From NCBI GenBank assembly GCA_963971285.1, contig OZ020252.1:14545662-14609661 (forward strand): DNA of 64,000 nt, read 5' to 3'. This document shows, piece by piece, positions 22,801 to 34,900 of the stretch. The position numbers and the translations under genes were made by a program. Origin of the DNA: Astropecten irregularis (Eukaryota; Echinodermata; Asteroidea; Paxillosida; Astropectinidae). The notes beneath the pieces were generated by a model. It was given only the letters and a program-made list of their open reading frames with translations. It did no database searches and had not been told where the DNA came from. Position 1 is the stretch's first letter. Each line of letters opens with the position of its first letter.

Positions 22801-23980
22801 AGACTTGGTTGGACGCAGCTGCAATATGAGGTTCCCTTCCCCTCAGACCAAGTATCTGTACAGAGTTGGACAAAAACAGCAAAATCGATGTAACTCAATC
22901 TCAAGTCTATGAAAGCCACACAGTACTAGTCTATCTCACTATCCATTCACCTTTTTTAATGTTTCAATACATGAGAATCCAGGAAGTTGAAAAGGATGAT
23001 TTGAGGGACCTAAAGATCAACTAGACCTATATACTGATAACTTCACTGGCAACCCCAACAATGTTCCACACCATACAAACGAACACAAATTTGAATTTTC
23101 TTTATGCAAGAAAAGGACATTCTTCAATGATTGTTGGACTAACACTAACAGTTCTTTAACAGACACTGAGAAATAGTTTCCGTACGAGTGTATATACATC
23201 ATTTTCTAATCACATAAACAGGTCATGGTATAATAATGATAATTCAAATAACCGAGGATGGGACCTTAGGGAGACTTTCCCATATAGGGTCGTAATAAAA
23301 CATTACTTACCTATTTCTAAACATCCTCCAAACCAATGAACTTGAAATTGACATATGTTCATATTGAGAGTATTCTGTGTATTCTACTAGTTATGGACAG
23401 CAAAATATGTTTTTGGTGGTATCTTAATAGGGAGACATCGAAAAGTCTCCCTAACGTCCACTTTTAGACGCTAACGTGTCTCCCCGATACCCTAATTATT
23501 TCACAAACCACCTCCCGGCCTCATTATTGCAGTGTTGTCCATCCAATTAAATGATGGTTTCCTCATTGTAATTCAATCTCCATAAGAAATTACAATGATG
23601 CCATTATTAGAGTTGTGTACTGATCCTCGACGCACCTACTGGTACATTTGTAACATACATGAAAAAAAAAAAAAAATGACTGTGCTATAATTATTGAACG
23701 ATCAAAAATTCTGACATCGTTAGCGTTTATTCTAACCATGTTAAATGGTTAACCCTACGTAAACTTAAATGACCAGACAGCTTCCAGGACTTGACGAGGG
23801 TTACAATACCTTGTGGCCGGTACCGGTGCTATAGCTGAGTAGATATACACCGAATAACAGGAGAGCGAAGGCCAAGAAATACACCAGGTACCTGGGGCGA
23901 GTCACCAGTACCGCCTTGGTGGATGGCCGACTCCCGGTCGCGGTCTTGGAGTTGGAGTCGACACAATCCGGACTTCCCAT
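19880..23980 (-). CDS. NXPE family protein (neurexophilin and PC-esterase domains)
   Basis: Four exons in transcription order: 23980-23810, 22855-22083, 21835-21780, 20685-19880; phases agree and give 601 aa, slightly longer than the usual 540-560. A single membrane helix at about 31-51 after a basic TRPR run predicts a type II Golgi-type protein. The second exon encodes the neurexophilin-like part (VTVAANSF, ELSIEVRDG, NGSYTARFMLTWAGQ, PCHI). The last exon carries the PC-esterase part: the GDS block YFYGDSTIRQW with Ser400, INVSDVKF, FTYWAHF, and the terminal DAWDMTLSH...HP (564-580). The nucleophile Ser and the Asp/His region are all present, so it could be an active acyltransferase or esterase. 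One human family member is tied to sialic acid O-acetylation; the substrate here is unknown. The ATG at 23980 is the first in the open frame. The 56-base third exon is supported by phase and canonical splice sites. Confidence 0.92.
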
Positions 23981-25535
23981 ACCCAAACAACGGGAACGTA
24001 ATTTTACTGGAGAGGTGGCTGTTGATGAGGCCTAATTAAAACTCTGTCGACTTGATTATAGGCCAGTATTATTATCTGCTTTCGGGAAAGCGGGTTTCTT
24101 GCTGGGGATAATCCCGCGATCACGAAAGTTTTTGCCTTCAACGACTGATCAGTGTTAGCTTACTACTTGACAATCAATGTTTACAAATGTTATGATTACC
24201 GTACATTGTAAAAGGTAACGTTTACAAGATCGTGAACGGTTACAGACGAGCACGTGTACTCCCCTATGGCCCCAAGTTCAGCACGGTCGAAGATTTTCCT
24301 CTAGTTTGCGTATTTGTAAGCGAATGGATTGCGAATGAATTTCCAAGATTTGCAAGAAATGAAACACTGTCTTAGTACAACTGTATGTACAGGGCCGAGT
24401 TCCAAATCTTCGACTAGCGCATGCACAAGCCTATGTGTACGATTGCTTGTAACTTAGCCATTTTGCTTGTTGCTTCCATGAACGGCCATAGGTGTACGTG
24501 TGTTATTTTTTTTTTACAGGCCTCAGCCAAAGACCTAGCCACTTACGAGCCAAGTTGGTGCATGGTGATAAATTCATTTTGTGTCCTCATAACTGTGTGA
24601 TAAGTATGGAAACTAGACTATGCACACGAGCCATTATTATGCAGCTTATACGGATACAGCACATTATAAGCTGCACATCCAGTGCACAAAATCAAATACT
24701 GTATTGAAAACGGGGGGCAGCGTTATAAGTGGGGGGAAGAATTCAGACCGGAAAAATGTATTTTGCATACATCCCGTAGAAGGTGACTGAGTCAGCAGAG
24801 CCATGAGATAGCTCGTGAATAATGGGCAATGGCATGATTATTGTAGGGGCAAATGTCTACGGGGCTACTACACAGGTTTTTTTTCTAGGGGCATATAAGG
24901 AAAAAAAGTGGACTACCGAGTACCGACAAACTAGTTAGCTAGAGCTAGAATCGACTGAGCCGAAACAAAAATCACAGTTTTGTTCTTATTCCATGACAAA
25001 TCAAAAATTAATGAACAGACCGCAGCTGTTCTATCAACTTTACCAAAGTATGATACTACATGCACCTTAAAGATGATTGGAACACAAAAGGAATAAACTG
25101 AGTTTGAAATTTGTCAGATCATCAATATTTTACTCAGTGCTCACGTATACTGGTCTAATTGACGTATAGGCCTATAGTACTATAATTATATAACAAGATG
25201 AATCTTCAGTGTGGTCCTTTGCCTCTTTAATAAGGATGTGACGCACCTATACCCATCCTATGATGAAAAGCTGACAACCATAACACTGATATTTAAACAG
25301 AAGGTATGATTGCTTAATTGGATCTCATTTTGTTTTGGCCTATCTCTCCAATGCCCATTAATGTGAACACCTTCCAATTATAAGCATGGAGGCGTATGCA
25401 ATGACGTATGATTTGTAGATGTATGGTTTCATCTCTGCAATGCGCAAGTTCTGTTGATGACAGCAGCGTGTGACGTTTTCAGAGAAACTGGTTCAGGGTA
25501 CGGAATGAAATGTACGTACAGTTCGTGCTGGTTTT

Positions 25536-25912
25536 AAGGTATAATAGTGCATGATTGGTAAAAGTCACAGAACAGCACTCACATTTTGTCTAATCCAGCA
25601 TGTATAGGAAATAATAAACCTGAACATTTTGAGCTCAATCGGACATCCTCCCTGAGTCACGAGAAAATTGCTAAAACACCGACTTAATTTTTCTTATGAA
25701 ACATAAAGAATGGTTTTGATCTTACCCCGAAATCAAAACTGTTTGCGGTCTTTGTTTTACTATAAATAATTTCTGGATAAATTTCAGGTGAACATATTTT
25801 TACGGTATGTTTCTACCAACACTATCTTCATACCCTGAAAGTTATACGCAAATAATGAACATTTCTGTTTGGGTATGTTACCAATCCTGTAAATACTGTA
25901 CGTTTAATGAAA
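25536..25912. mobile_element. TTAA-type MITE, second family, copy 2
   Basis: It runs from ttaaggtataatagtgcatg through gtcacagaacagcactcaca to gttaccaatcctgtaaatac then tgtacgtttaa. It matches 8167-8478 and 40372-40740. Confidence 0.7.
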
Positions 25913-25936
25913 ATGTTGGACAGTCCGTGCCAGTTT

Positions 25937-26305
25937 AAAGGTATAGTATCATACTTAGGTAAGACACCCAAACAGAAATGTTCACAGATTTATGTATAAC
26001 TTACAGGGTATGCAGATGGTGGTGGTAGAAACATGCCGTTAAAATATTTCCGCCTGAAATGGTGCATTTATCAAGAAATTAGTCAAACAACGACCGAACT
26101 GATCTTGTTAAAGATCACAAATAAAAGAGAAAAGACTTAAGAAATAACTGTCGCTGTTTCTCACTGTTTTCTCAAAAAGTGGGCACCGTATGGGACTGAA
26201 ATTTTCACAGATGACTGTTACTGTATCTGTCTTGATATTTTTGCCCATGAATCTGTATTTCTTTGATAAAAACCAAACCAAAAGCATGACTATTACCTTT
26301 AAGTT
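25937..26305 (-). mobile_element. TTAA-type MITE, main family, at the duplication edge
   Basis: It runs from ttaaaggtatagtatcatac to catgactattacctttaa. The left breakpoint of the tandem duplication lies inside it at about 26212, so its last 95 bases recur at 27839-27934. Confidence 0.8.
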
Positions 26306-27838
26306 TTACTCTAACCTGAGTAGCTAGCTGACAAGTGTAAACCCCCCAAAGTATCTATCTATTCTTTGTTCATGTAACTGATTTCGCAAGAGTGTTAATA
26401 CTGAACTGATGAATTATTATCATGAACAAACAATGTAAACAGCACGTATCATTGACTCCAAACAAACAGACTTTCTGTGATAAAGGCAAACGATTAACCT
26501 TGTGCCTCGATTAGATTTTTTAGAATATAGTTTGTTTACTGTCAAATTACGAGATTTGTTCTTCCTTATTTTAGCATGCAAAACGTCCATCCTCCTAACT
26601 GCACATTCTGCTAATTGTCAATTGTTGCTCCGCGGGGCCGGTAACTTCATAATTTTATGCAACGCGGCGGCACATCAGCCATTCAGATCTGTTTTTAGAA
26701 CGTTTCCGTCAAGATCGTGACGGAGAATGTTGATTGGTCAATTTCGCGCGTCCGTGCGGCAGCAGCTGCAGCCCAGAGCATTTTGATCAAACGAACGAGG
26801 TACCAATATCTGAACACATGAGCATTATGGTGTATGTAATGTATCATACATGGTTATAGATGTCTGCCCGGGGGGGGGGGGGGGGGGTCCCGGCAGACTT
26901 AAATTAACAGGTACAGCACACAAAGTATGGAATGGCCCATGCCAGACACATTTTCTGCTGCAAAGGGCCCGACAGACGCCCCAAGGGGGTCCCAAAAATC
27001 CCCCCAGATGAAACATTTTGAGGTACCACCTGAAACCAATTTCAAATGAAGAGGTACATCACCCAGAGCACAGAATGGCCCATGCAAGACAAAATAATTG
27101 TCTGCTGCAAAAGGCCTACACAGACACCTCCAAATATGACCTCTACCCATAGGCTTACATGTAAATACTTAGCGTGTCAAATCAACAAGAGATCCTTATG
27201 TGAATAACTTGAAACTTTGTTAAAATGTTTCAGCAAAGCCAAAAGTTCATGCGCCTTATCGTTTTCGAGATACGATCATTTGAAATTTGTTCACCCCCCT
27301 TTTTAGCTTCGCCCCCCCCCCCCCCCGCTGAGTCTCGAAAACGTGTCATCGTGCATTTTTTCAATGCCATAACTTGATAATGGTAATAGAGGTGGACATT
27401 TGTATTCTTACTAACTTTAGGCCCTAGATTCATAATCCGACCTTAAATAGTATAGATATTAAGTCCACCTTTGTACACGAAACGAAATGCTGAAGAGATT
27501 ATGCGTTTTGATGACAGGACATCAAGGGCATCCTCTCCACCCCCTTCCACTTGCCCTCTAAATGGAACCATAATGCTACACGATCTTGGAATTGTACATT
27601 GAGGATCTTTCCATACTTAAAATTAAAAATGTTGCATCCAATTTCACAAAGGCAGCGAAAGTTGTATGTCACTGTAAAGCTGAAAACCATGACAAACTGT
27701 GTAATTTTCAAAATACAACCTGACCATGAAGGAGTTGAGTTCCAAAGCTGACATTTTGTATGTTAGTTCATCTAATTATACAAAATCTAACTAAGTGCTT
27801 TACTTTTAAAATAATTATTTTGTTAACTGTGTTAACTG
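26212..27838. repeat. Tandem direct duplication of about 1.63 kb, copy 1
   Basis: It is nearly identical to 27839-29464. Differences are a handful of substitutions and altered lengths of poly(G)/poly(C) runs (for example 26870-26888 against 28497-28518). It holds no recognised gene; open frames repeated in both copies differ only by the duplication. Confidence 0.92.
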
Positions 27839-29464
27839 TGACTGTTACTGTATCTGTCTTGATATTTTTGCCCATGAATCTGTATTTCTTTGATAAAAAC
27901 CAAACCAAAAGCATGACTATTACCTTTAAGTTTTACTCTAACCTGAGTAGCTAGCTGACAAGTGTAAACCCCCCAAAGTATCTATCTATTCTTTGTTCAT
28001 GTAACTGATTTCGCAAGAGTGTTAATACTGAACTGATGAATTATTATCATGAACAAACAATGTAAACAGCACGTATCATTGACTCCAAACAAACAGACTT
28101 TCTGTGATAAAGGCAAGCGATTAACCTTGTGCCTCGATTAGATTTTTTAGAATATAGTTTGTTTACTGTCAAATTACGAGATTTGTTCTTCCTTATTTTA
28201 GCATGCAAAACGTCCATCCTCCTAACTGCACATTTTGCTAATTGTCAATTGTTGCTCCGCGGGGCCGGTAACTTCATAATTTTATGCAACGCGGCGGCAC
28301 ATCAGCCATTCAGATCTGTTTTTAGAACGTTTCCGTCAAGATCGTGACGGAGAATGTTGATTGGTCAATTTCGCGCGTCCGTGCGGCAGCAGCTGCAGCC
28401 CAGAGCATTTTGATCAAACGAACGAGGTACCAATATCTGAACACATGAGCATTATGGTGTATGTAATGTATCATACATGGTTATAGATGTCTGCCCGGGG
28501 GGGGGGGGGGGGGGGGGGTCCCGGCAGACTTAAATTAACAGGTACAGCACACAAAGTATGGAATGGCCCATGCCAGACACATTTTCTGCTGCAAAGGGCC
28601 CGACAGACGCCCCAAGGGGGTCCCAAAAATCCCCCCAGATGAAACATTTTGAGGTACCACCTGAAACCAATTTCAAATGAAGAGGTACATCACCCAGAGC
28701 ACAGAATGGCCCATGCAAGACAAAATAATTGTCTGCTGCAAAAGGCCTACACAGACACCTCCAAATATGACCTCTACCCATAGGCTTACATGTAAATACT
28801 TAGCGTGTCAAATCAACAAGAGATCCTTATGTGAATAACTTGAAACTTTGTTAAAATGTTTCAGCAAAGCCAAAAGTTCATGCGCCTTATCGTTTTCGAG
28901 ATACGATCATTTGAAATTTGTTCACCCCCCCCCCCCTTTTCAGCTTCGCCCCCCCCCCCCCGCTGAGTCTCGAAAACGTGTCATCGTGCATTTTTTCAAT
29001 GCCATAACTTGATAATGGTAAAAGAGGTGGACATTTGTATTCTTACTAACTTTAGGCCCTAGATTCATAATCCGACCTTAAATAGTATAGATATTAAGTC
29101 CACCTTTGTACACGAAACGAAATGCTGAAGAGATTATGCGTTTTGATGTCAGGACATCAAGGACATCCTCTCCATCCCTTCCACTTGCCCTCTAAATGGA
29201 ACCATAATGCTACACGATCTTGGAATTGTACATTGAGGATCTTTCCATACTTAAAATTAAAAATGTTGCATCCAATTTCACAAAGGCAGCGAAAGTTGTA
29301 TGTCACTGTAAAGCTGAAAACCATGACAAACTGTGTAATTTTCAAAATACAACCTGACCATGAAGGAGTTGAGTTCCAAAGCTGACATTTTGTATGTTAG
29401 TTCATCTAATTATACAAAATCTAACTAAGTGCTTTACTTTTAAGATAATTATTTTGTTAACTGT
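27839..29464. repeat. Tandem direct duplication of about 1.63 kb, copy 2
   Basis: It starts tgactgttactgtatctgtc, the same as 26212, and ends attattttgttaactgt, the same as the end of copy 1 at 27830. The junction repeats gttaactgtg, a microhomology. Its right part forms the left arm of the foldback at 28387-30011. Confidence 0.92.
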
Positions 29465-30011
29465 CCATGGGGGAACCACTCGCATGACGGAAAGACCATA
29501 TTTTGGGGCGAGTCTTTTATGATTTTTTTCACCTGAACTGTGGCCCCTGATGTGGTCACTGGGTGACCCCACTGCAGTAAAATCATTAAAATCACTCTGT
29601 GTTGAATAAAGTATAGTTTAGGGGCAAATAACTTGACAAATAGAAACATCTATACTATTTAAGGCCAAATAATGAATCTAGGGCCAGAAGTTAGTAAGAA
29701 TACAAAGTTTCAGCCCCATAGCTGTTACCAGTATCAAGTTATGACCTCTCGACGTTGAAAAATTAATGCACGATGACGCGTTTTCGCGACTCGGCCGGGG
29801 GCGGAGCTAAAAAAAAAAAGGGGGGGGGGTTGAGCAAATTTCAAATCGGAAACGATAAGGTGTATGAAGCCAATTTTTGGTTAGTGCTTATGCAGGGGGT
29901 CCCGGCAGTCATCTATATCCATGTATGATACATTACACCATAAATGCTCATGACTGTGTTCAGTTTATTGGATATACCTCGTTCGTTTGATCAAAATGCT
30001 CTGGGCTGCTG
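28387..30011. mobile_element. Large foldback element with long imperfect inverted arms
   Basis: The left end cagcagctgcagcccagagc and the following attttgatcaaacgaacgag recur inverted at 29985-30011. The arms continue through tcatacatgg...tagatg (28470-28495 against 29905-29937) and through the gene-free part at 28855-29100, matched inverted by 29640-29890. The right arm lacks roughly 350 bases present in the left. Copy 1 of the duplication holds only the left arm, from about 26760. Confidence 0.75.
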
Positions 30012-31101
30012 CTCTAGTATCAGTATCCCTGATTGGTCAAAACTTAGAGAGGTATACTGGGTTGATTTGCATAATAAATTAATCATGAAATCTGCACACA
30101 TAGACGTCCGCTCGCTGTACAACGAGTGTGTCTATCACATAGACTATTCGTTTCGTTGGTGTGCCTCAAAATAGCGGCGGTGGCGAAGTAAATAAGTTTC
30201 AAATCGCATAGCCTCAAGCCCGGTTTCGTATAATAGGCACTGGGTCACTTTTGGACAGTTGCAAATGTCAATATGAACTAGATAAGCTAAGAGAGAGACG
30301 ACCTTGACCAAGACCGTGAAGCTTTTGAGGCCTGAGCAAGTGGCGTACGCAAAAATCCACGTATTAATACAGTACACCCGTGCAGATTATAGTTGGCGCG
30401 GTGATATAGGCCAACGCTAGCCGTGTCCGGCCGGCCGGGTGCACCGTACCCGCCGCGCGCTCACCGGGAACAGCCTTCACAGCCTCGGTCAAGGCTGGGC
30501 ATCGTTGACCTCAACAAAAGTGACTATTCAGTCCCACATTTTTAACTTGATCCGTTTCAGTCTGAAAGGTCAGGGTTGAAATTCATAGCTGAGACAAAGA
30601 GATCGCGCGTCAACGGGCGGCAATGATTTTGCAAAAAAAAAATTGTATCGCCTGAAAAAATTGATAATATCACGCAAATGAAAAGGGCACGAGAAACGAA
30701 CGACTTTCCAGTACACAAGGAAAAAAAGGTAAAAGTACGCGGCCTGTGTATGGGTGTGTTGTCACTGCAGCTGCTTGTCTCAGTGCCATACCAGTATTTA
30801 TTATATACAGCCCGTATAGTTCAGTAGTTAATGTCAAGCACATTGATGATTTCACAGGATGTACATGTCACGAACTAAAATATTCTCTTCACCTGGTGCA
30901 ACACTATAACCCTATAACTGGGGCCCTGACAGGTACTACTGCCCCGATCCAGAGTAGACCTGGGTGTGATGGCAACTAAGGGGTAACTCCACATTCCCCA
31001 AAGCTCCTGAACGCCAGAACAGGAGTCTTACCACCGGATGCAGTTTTTAATGTCATACCCAGGACTTAATTCAACTTAAGTACAACTATTTTCAGATTTG
31101 C

Positions 31102-31623
31102 GGCCGTCCATAAAGTACGTACGAATGAAGGGAGAGGGGGATGTTACCGATGCGTACGCCATGCGTTCGGGGGGGGGGGGGGGGGGGGGAGAGTGGGGGT
31201 TCAGGCCAATGCGTACCGTACGCAAACGAAAATGTTCGTTTTCGCGCAAAAAGAGAGGGGAAAAAAACCGAGAAAAAGCACCGGGAATGTTTAGTTTTTT
31301 CCCCTTTTTTCTTATTCAACATATTAAAAAATAGTAAGATACATCTGTTAATGTATAAAAACCTGTTACCGATGCACTTTAGTCATCCATTTCTAAAATT
31401 TGAAAGTGGCGTCCCAATAACGGTACCGGCCTGGATTACTGTGACATATAAATGATGCTAAAGCAAGGTACCACGAGAAGTGAAAAACCTAATGTGAAAT
31501 GCGAATGCGTACAGGGGTGGGGGAGGGGGGTTGGGACCACTGCGTACGCCTTGCGTACATGCAGAGGGGGAGGGGAGTCAATAAAGTCGGTATTTCGTGC
31601 GTATACGTACTTTATGGACGGCC
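31102..31623. mobile_element. Inverted-repeat element with GGCCGTCCATAAAGTACGT ends
   Basis: The terminal repeats are ggccgtccataaagtacgta and its complement tacgtactttatggacggcc. Inside are two blocks with gatgcgtacgccatgcg-like motifs and long G runs. A related inverted segment is at 14235-14540. Confidence 0.8.
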
Positions 31624-31979
31624 CCTTTTAGATGACGGAGCCTATACGCCCAAGGCCAAGCCCAATCCGTCGTTTCGTACTGTGTGTCTGGTTCAACAAT
31701 ATTAATGTTGGATCTAGTGGAAGTTTGTGTTTAGTTAAGGCCACGGCAAGGTCTAAACACGCGTGTGGTGAACTCCGTAACCCCAGGCCATGCAGGGCCA
31801 GGGGCGTTATTAATGACGTGATCGGATAAGCGGTACAAATGGTTGATGTATAAAATCATTCTCAACAATAAATGTTGAAAGAGTTAATTATTTTGTAGTT
31901 CTTTTAAATTGACATTTGCAAACCATCAGTCAGCACGGATAGAAGCATAGGTCCCGTTGTATGCTTAAACGCTAGGAAA

Positions 31980-34900
31980 ATGTCTGAAACAACACTAAAT
32001 ACCACTGTACATGGTCAACAGACGGAGCTTTCCGTGGGGCTCCACGAAGGTAACAACGGCGGTGATAATTCAACGATGAAGCCCGACCCAGACATTTTAG
32101 ATGAAGAGATGTCGCAGGAAACAGACGAAGAGGTGAGATTGCTATTTTTTTAAACTGGTATTTTCATACTTTGGTTTTTGAAATACTTTGGTTGAAAATA
32201 CTTTGGTTTTTTTGAAATGCAGATTCATGGGCAAAAATATCAAGAAAGATGAATAACACTCATCTGTGAAATTGGCAGTCCCATACGGAGCCCACTTTGC
32301 CCACAGTGAAAATGCCGACGGTATATTTGTCTAATCTTTTCACCGTTATTTTTGATCTTTCGAAGATTAAAAGTTTTCTTTTTTGGTCGTCGGTTTTACT
32401 CTTTTCTGGATAAATACAGCATTTCAAGCAGAAATATTTGAACAGTACGTTTGTAACGGTACATAACTTTTAACGGCATAACTTGTACAAGTTAATTTTT
32501 ATTGCAAAACAAATTCATCGTTGTATAACGACTTATAGGTTACCATCATCTATGGTTAATTTTAAAACAAAAATTGCAATTGGTACGATGTTACACAATA
32601 TACATACTATACTTTATTCGCATATACTTGCTAACATTTAAAATGACAAATCTTAACCATGGCATGCATATTTTTATTATGCAAAATGAAAGCAAAAATC
32701 TTACTTTCACTCCATACTTCAGGACAAATGTTGATATGCATGTACAAATAATTTCAAATAAAAAATTATTTAAAGTACAAATAATTTCGAAAAATCTGAT
32801 TTATCAATCAGAAAATCTCATTTTTAAATTTTGTTTCACGTCATAAATCTTACTTAAAGGTAGTATCATACTTTGGTGAGAAACCAAAACAGAAATGTTA
32901 ACAGATTTACGTATAACTTACAGGGTATGAAGATGGTGGTGGTAGAAACATACCGTTAAAATATTTCCGCCTGAAATGTTGTATTGATCCAGAAATTTGT
33001 AAAACAACGACCGAAAATCTTTTTGATCTTTTAAAAGATCAAAAATAAAAGAGAAAGGACTTAAGAAATACTGTGGCTGTTTTTCACTGTTTTCTCCTAA
33101 AGTGGGCAACGTATGAGACTGAAATTTTCACAGATGACTGTTACTGTATCTGTCTTGATATATTTGCCAATGAATCTGTATTTCTTAGATAAAAACCAAA
33201 GTATGATAGTACCTTTAAATTGACAAAACCTACCTGATTGGAAACTATGCATCTCTAGACGGAAAAAAGCCAGGACATAGAGGTGTGGTTTTAGCCTCTG
33301 CGAAAAGAGTGTGGGATGTTTTTCTCCTAAATATGCAGGTACTATGAATAAATAACTAATGAATAAGTTAATATAGGTTTGCCTGGGAATTTTCGGCAAA
33401 TGAGCAGCCAATTTCATTTCCACGCATTCGTGTTCACGTGATTTGTGTTCACGTGATTTTGCCTCCTCGGTCCGCGTATTTATATTATTAAAGCATTGCA
33501 TTCAACAATCGTTCAGTTTAGCCATGTAAAATCGGCATTCAATTTAACAGGCCAAGCACAAACAACGATTTACACCAGATCTTTTACGTTTTTGTTTTGA
33601 GACAACCAATTTCGCAAAATAGGCAAACAATGTAATCCTCTTTACATATATCATTTTGTTTATTTCTTTGTGTATTTCTTTATTACTTTATTTCGTTGTA
33701 TATGTTGTCATTTATCGTTATTTATTTATTGCATCTGATTAAGTGTCAAGAGAGGATTGGTGTCATGGATGTATTTCAAATGGTGTCGCATTTCACCTTC
33801 CATTTTGAAATGAGTTGCCCCTCCTCTGACCAATCTCTCTCTTCGTCCGGATCTCAATTTTTTTTTAATAAGTTGCGACAATCGACTTTTGCTGTGGACC
33901 TGTTAATGTTCAAACTGCAAGCTCAATATGCACCTATCTAAATCATTGGAATGCATCAATCAGCCGTTGCCAGTCACCATTAGATAGTCGCGTAGCAATC
34001 ACGAACTGCAATTTTTCAAGGACTGTTCTGCAGATACCCGTGTTGTATGACTCCAGGCCGGCCTCGAAATTTGCTGCCTTAGCCTCCCCCTCGGAGACCC
34101 ATGACTCGGACTCGGACTCGGAGGTTGTGGACTCGGATACAACACTGGCAGATACAAGCAATCTTTGTCAGGGGACATCACCAAAGTGATTTCCATACAC
34201 GAAGTGAACCATAATACCCTTTTAAATCTTGCGACACAGCCATAATTACAGATTAACAAAACGCTAAATATGCTGAACAATTCGCAGAAATGCCTGCCCC
34301 ATAACGAATTCGAATGGCTAAAACGCACGCTACAAAAAGCCGTTGCTAATTTGAATGCTGTTCGAATAAAATTTTAAATTGAAAGGCGATTCTTTCTTTT
34401 TTGTCACGCTTGTGAACATTTTGCCGGTAGGCTACATAAAGTGAAATCGAATGACTATTTTGAGGTGCCTTGCAGTTTCACGCGAAATGGCAATGACGCA
34501 ACGTTTAAATTGTCCGTTCATTTGTTCTTTTTGTTTTTTAAGTCGAGTTGCACAGCCCTGATTCAGTAATGGTGTGAAGACAGGGCGTTCTCTCTATTTT
34601 GGGACAGCTAATTATAATTATTTTCAGATGCAGCTATTTTTCTCTCTTTTTCCCTCCGCGTATGTGCAGTGCAGCTATTTTGATTTCCCAATGAGCCTGT
34701 GTCCATTTAAGACTGATGCTATTTTATAACCGTACGTCACCTGCTCAATTTGCGTAATATCCTCTCATGGCTGCATTTTTTCACGCTTGTGAACATTTTG
34801 CCGGTAGGCTACATAAAGTGAAATCGAACGACTATTTTGAGGTGCCTTGCAGTTTCACGCGAAATGGCAATGACGCAACGTTTAAATTGTCCGTTCATTT

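Larger units (their letters stand above)
23981..31979. other. Divergent intergenic region between NXPE and tryptophan hydroxylase
   Basis: About 8 kb with no recognised gene. It contains two MITEs at 25536-26305, a 1.6 kb tandem duplication, a large foldback element to 30011 and another inverted-repeat element at 31102-31623. The promoters of both flanking genes should lie at its edges, but no specific motif could be assigned. The stretch 24000-25500 shows only weak inverted repeats. Confidence 0.5.

Noticed and set aside
26502..28347. The same 72-residue frame (MPRLDFLEYSLF...) found twice, at 26502 and 28129, suggesting conservation.
   Set aside because: Both lie in the recent tandem duplication, so identity reflects copying, not selection. 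The sequence shows no family features.
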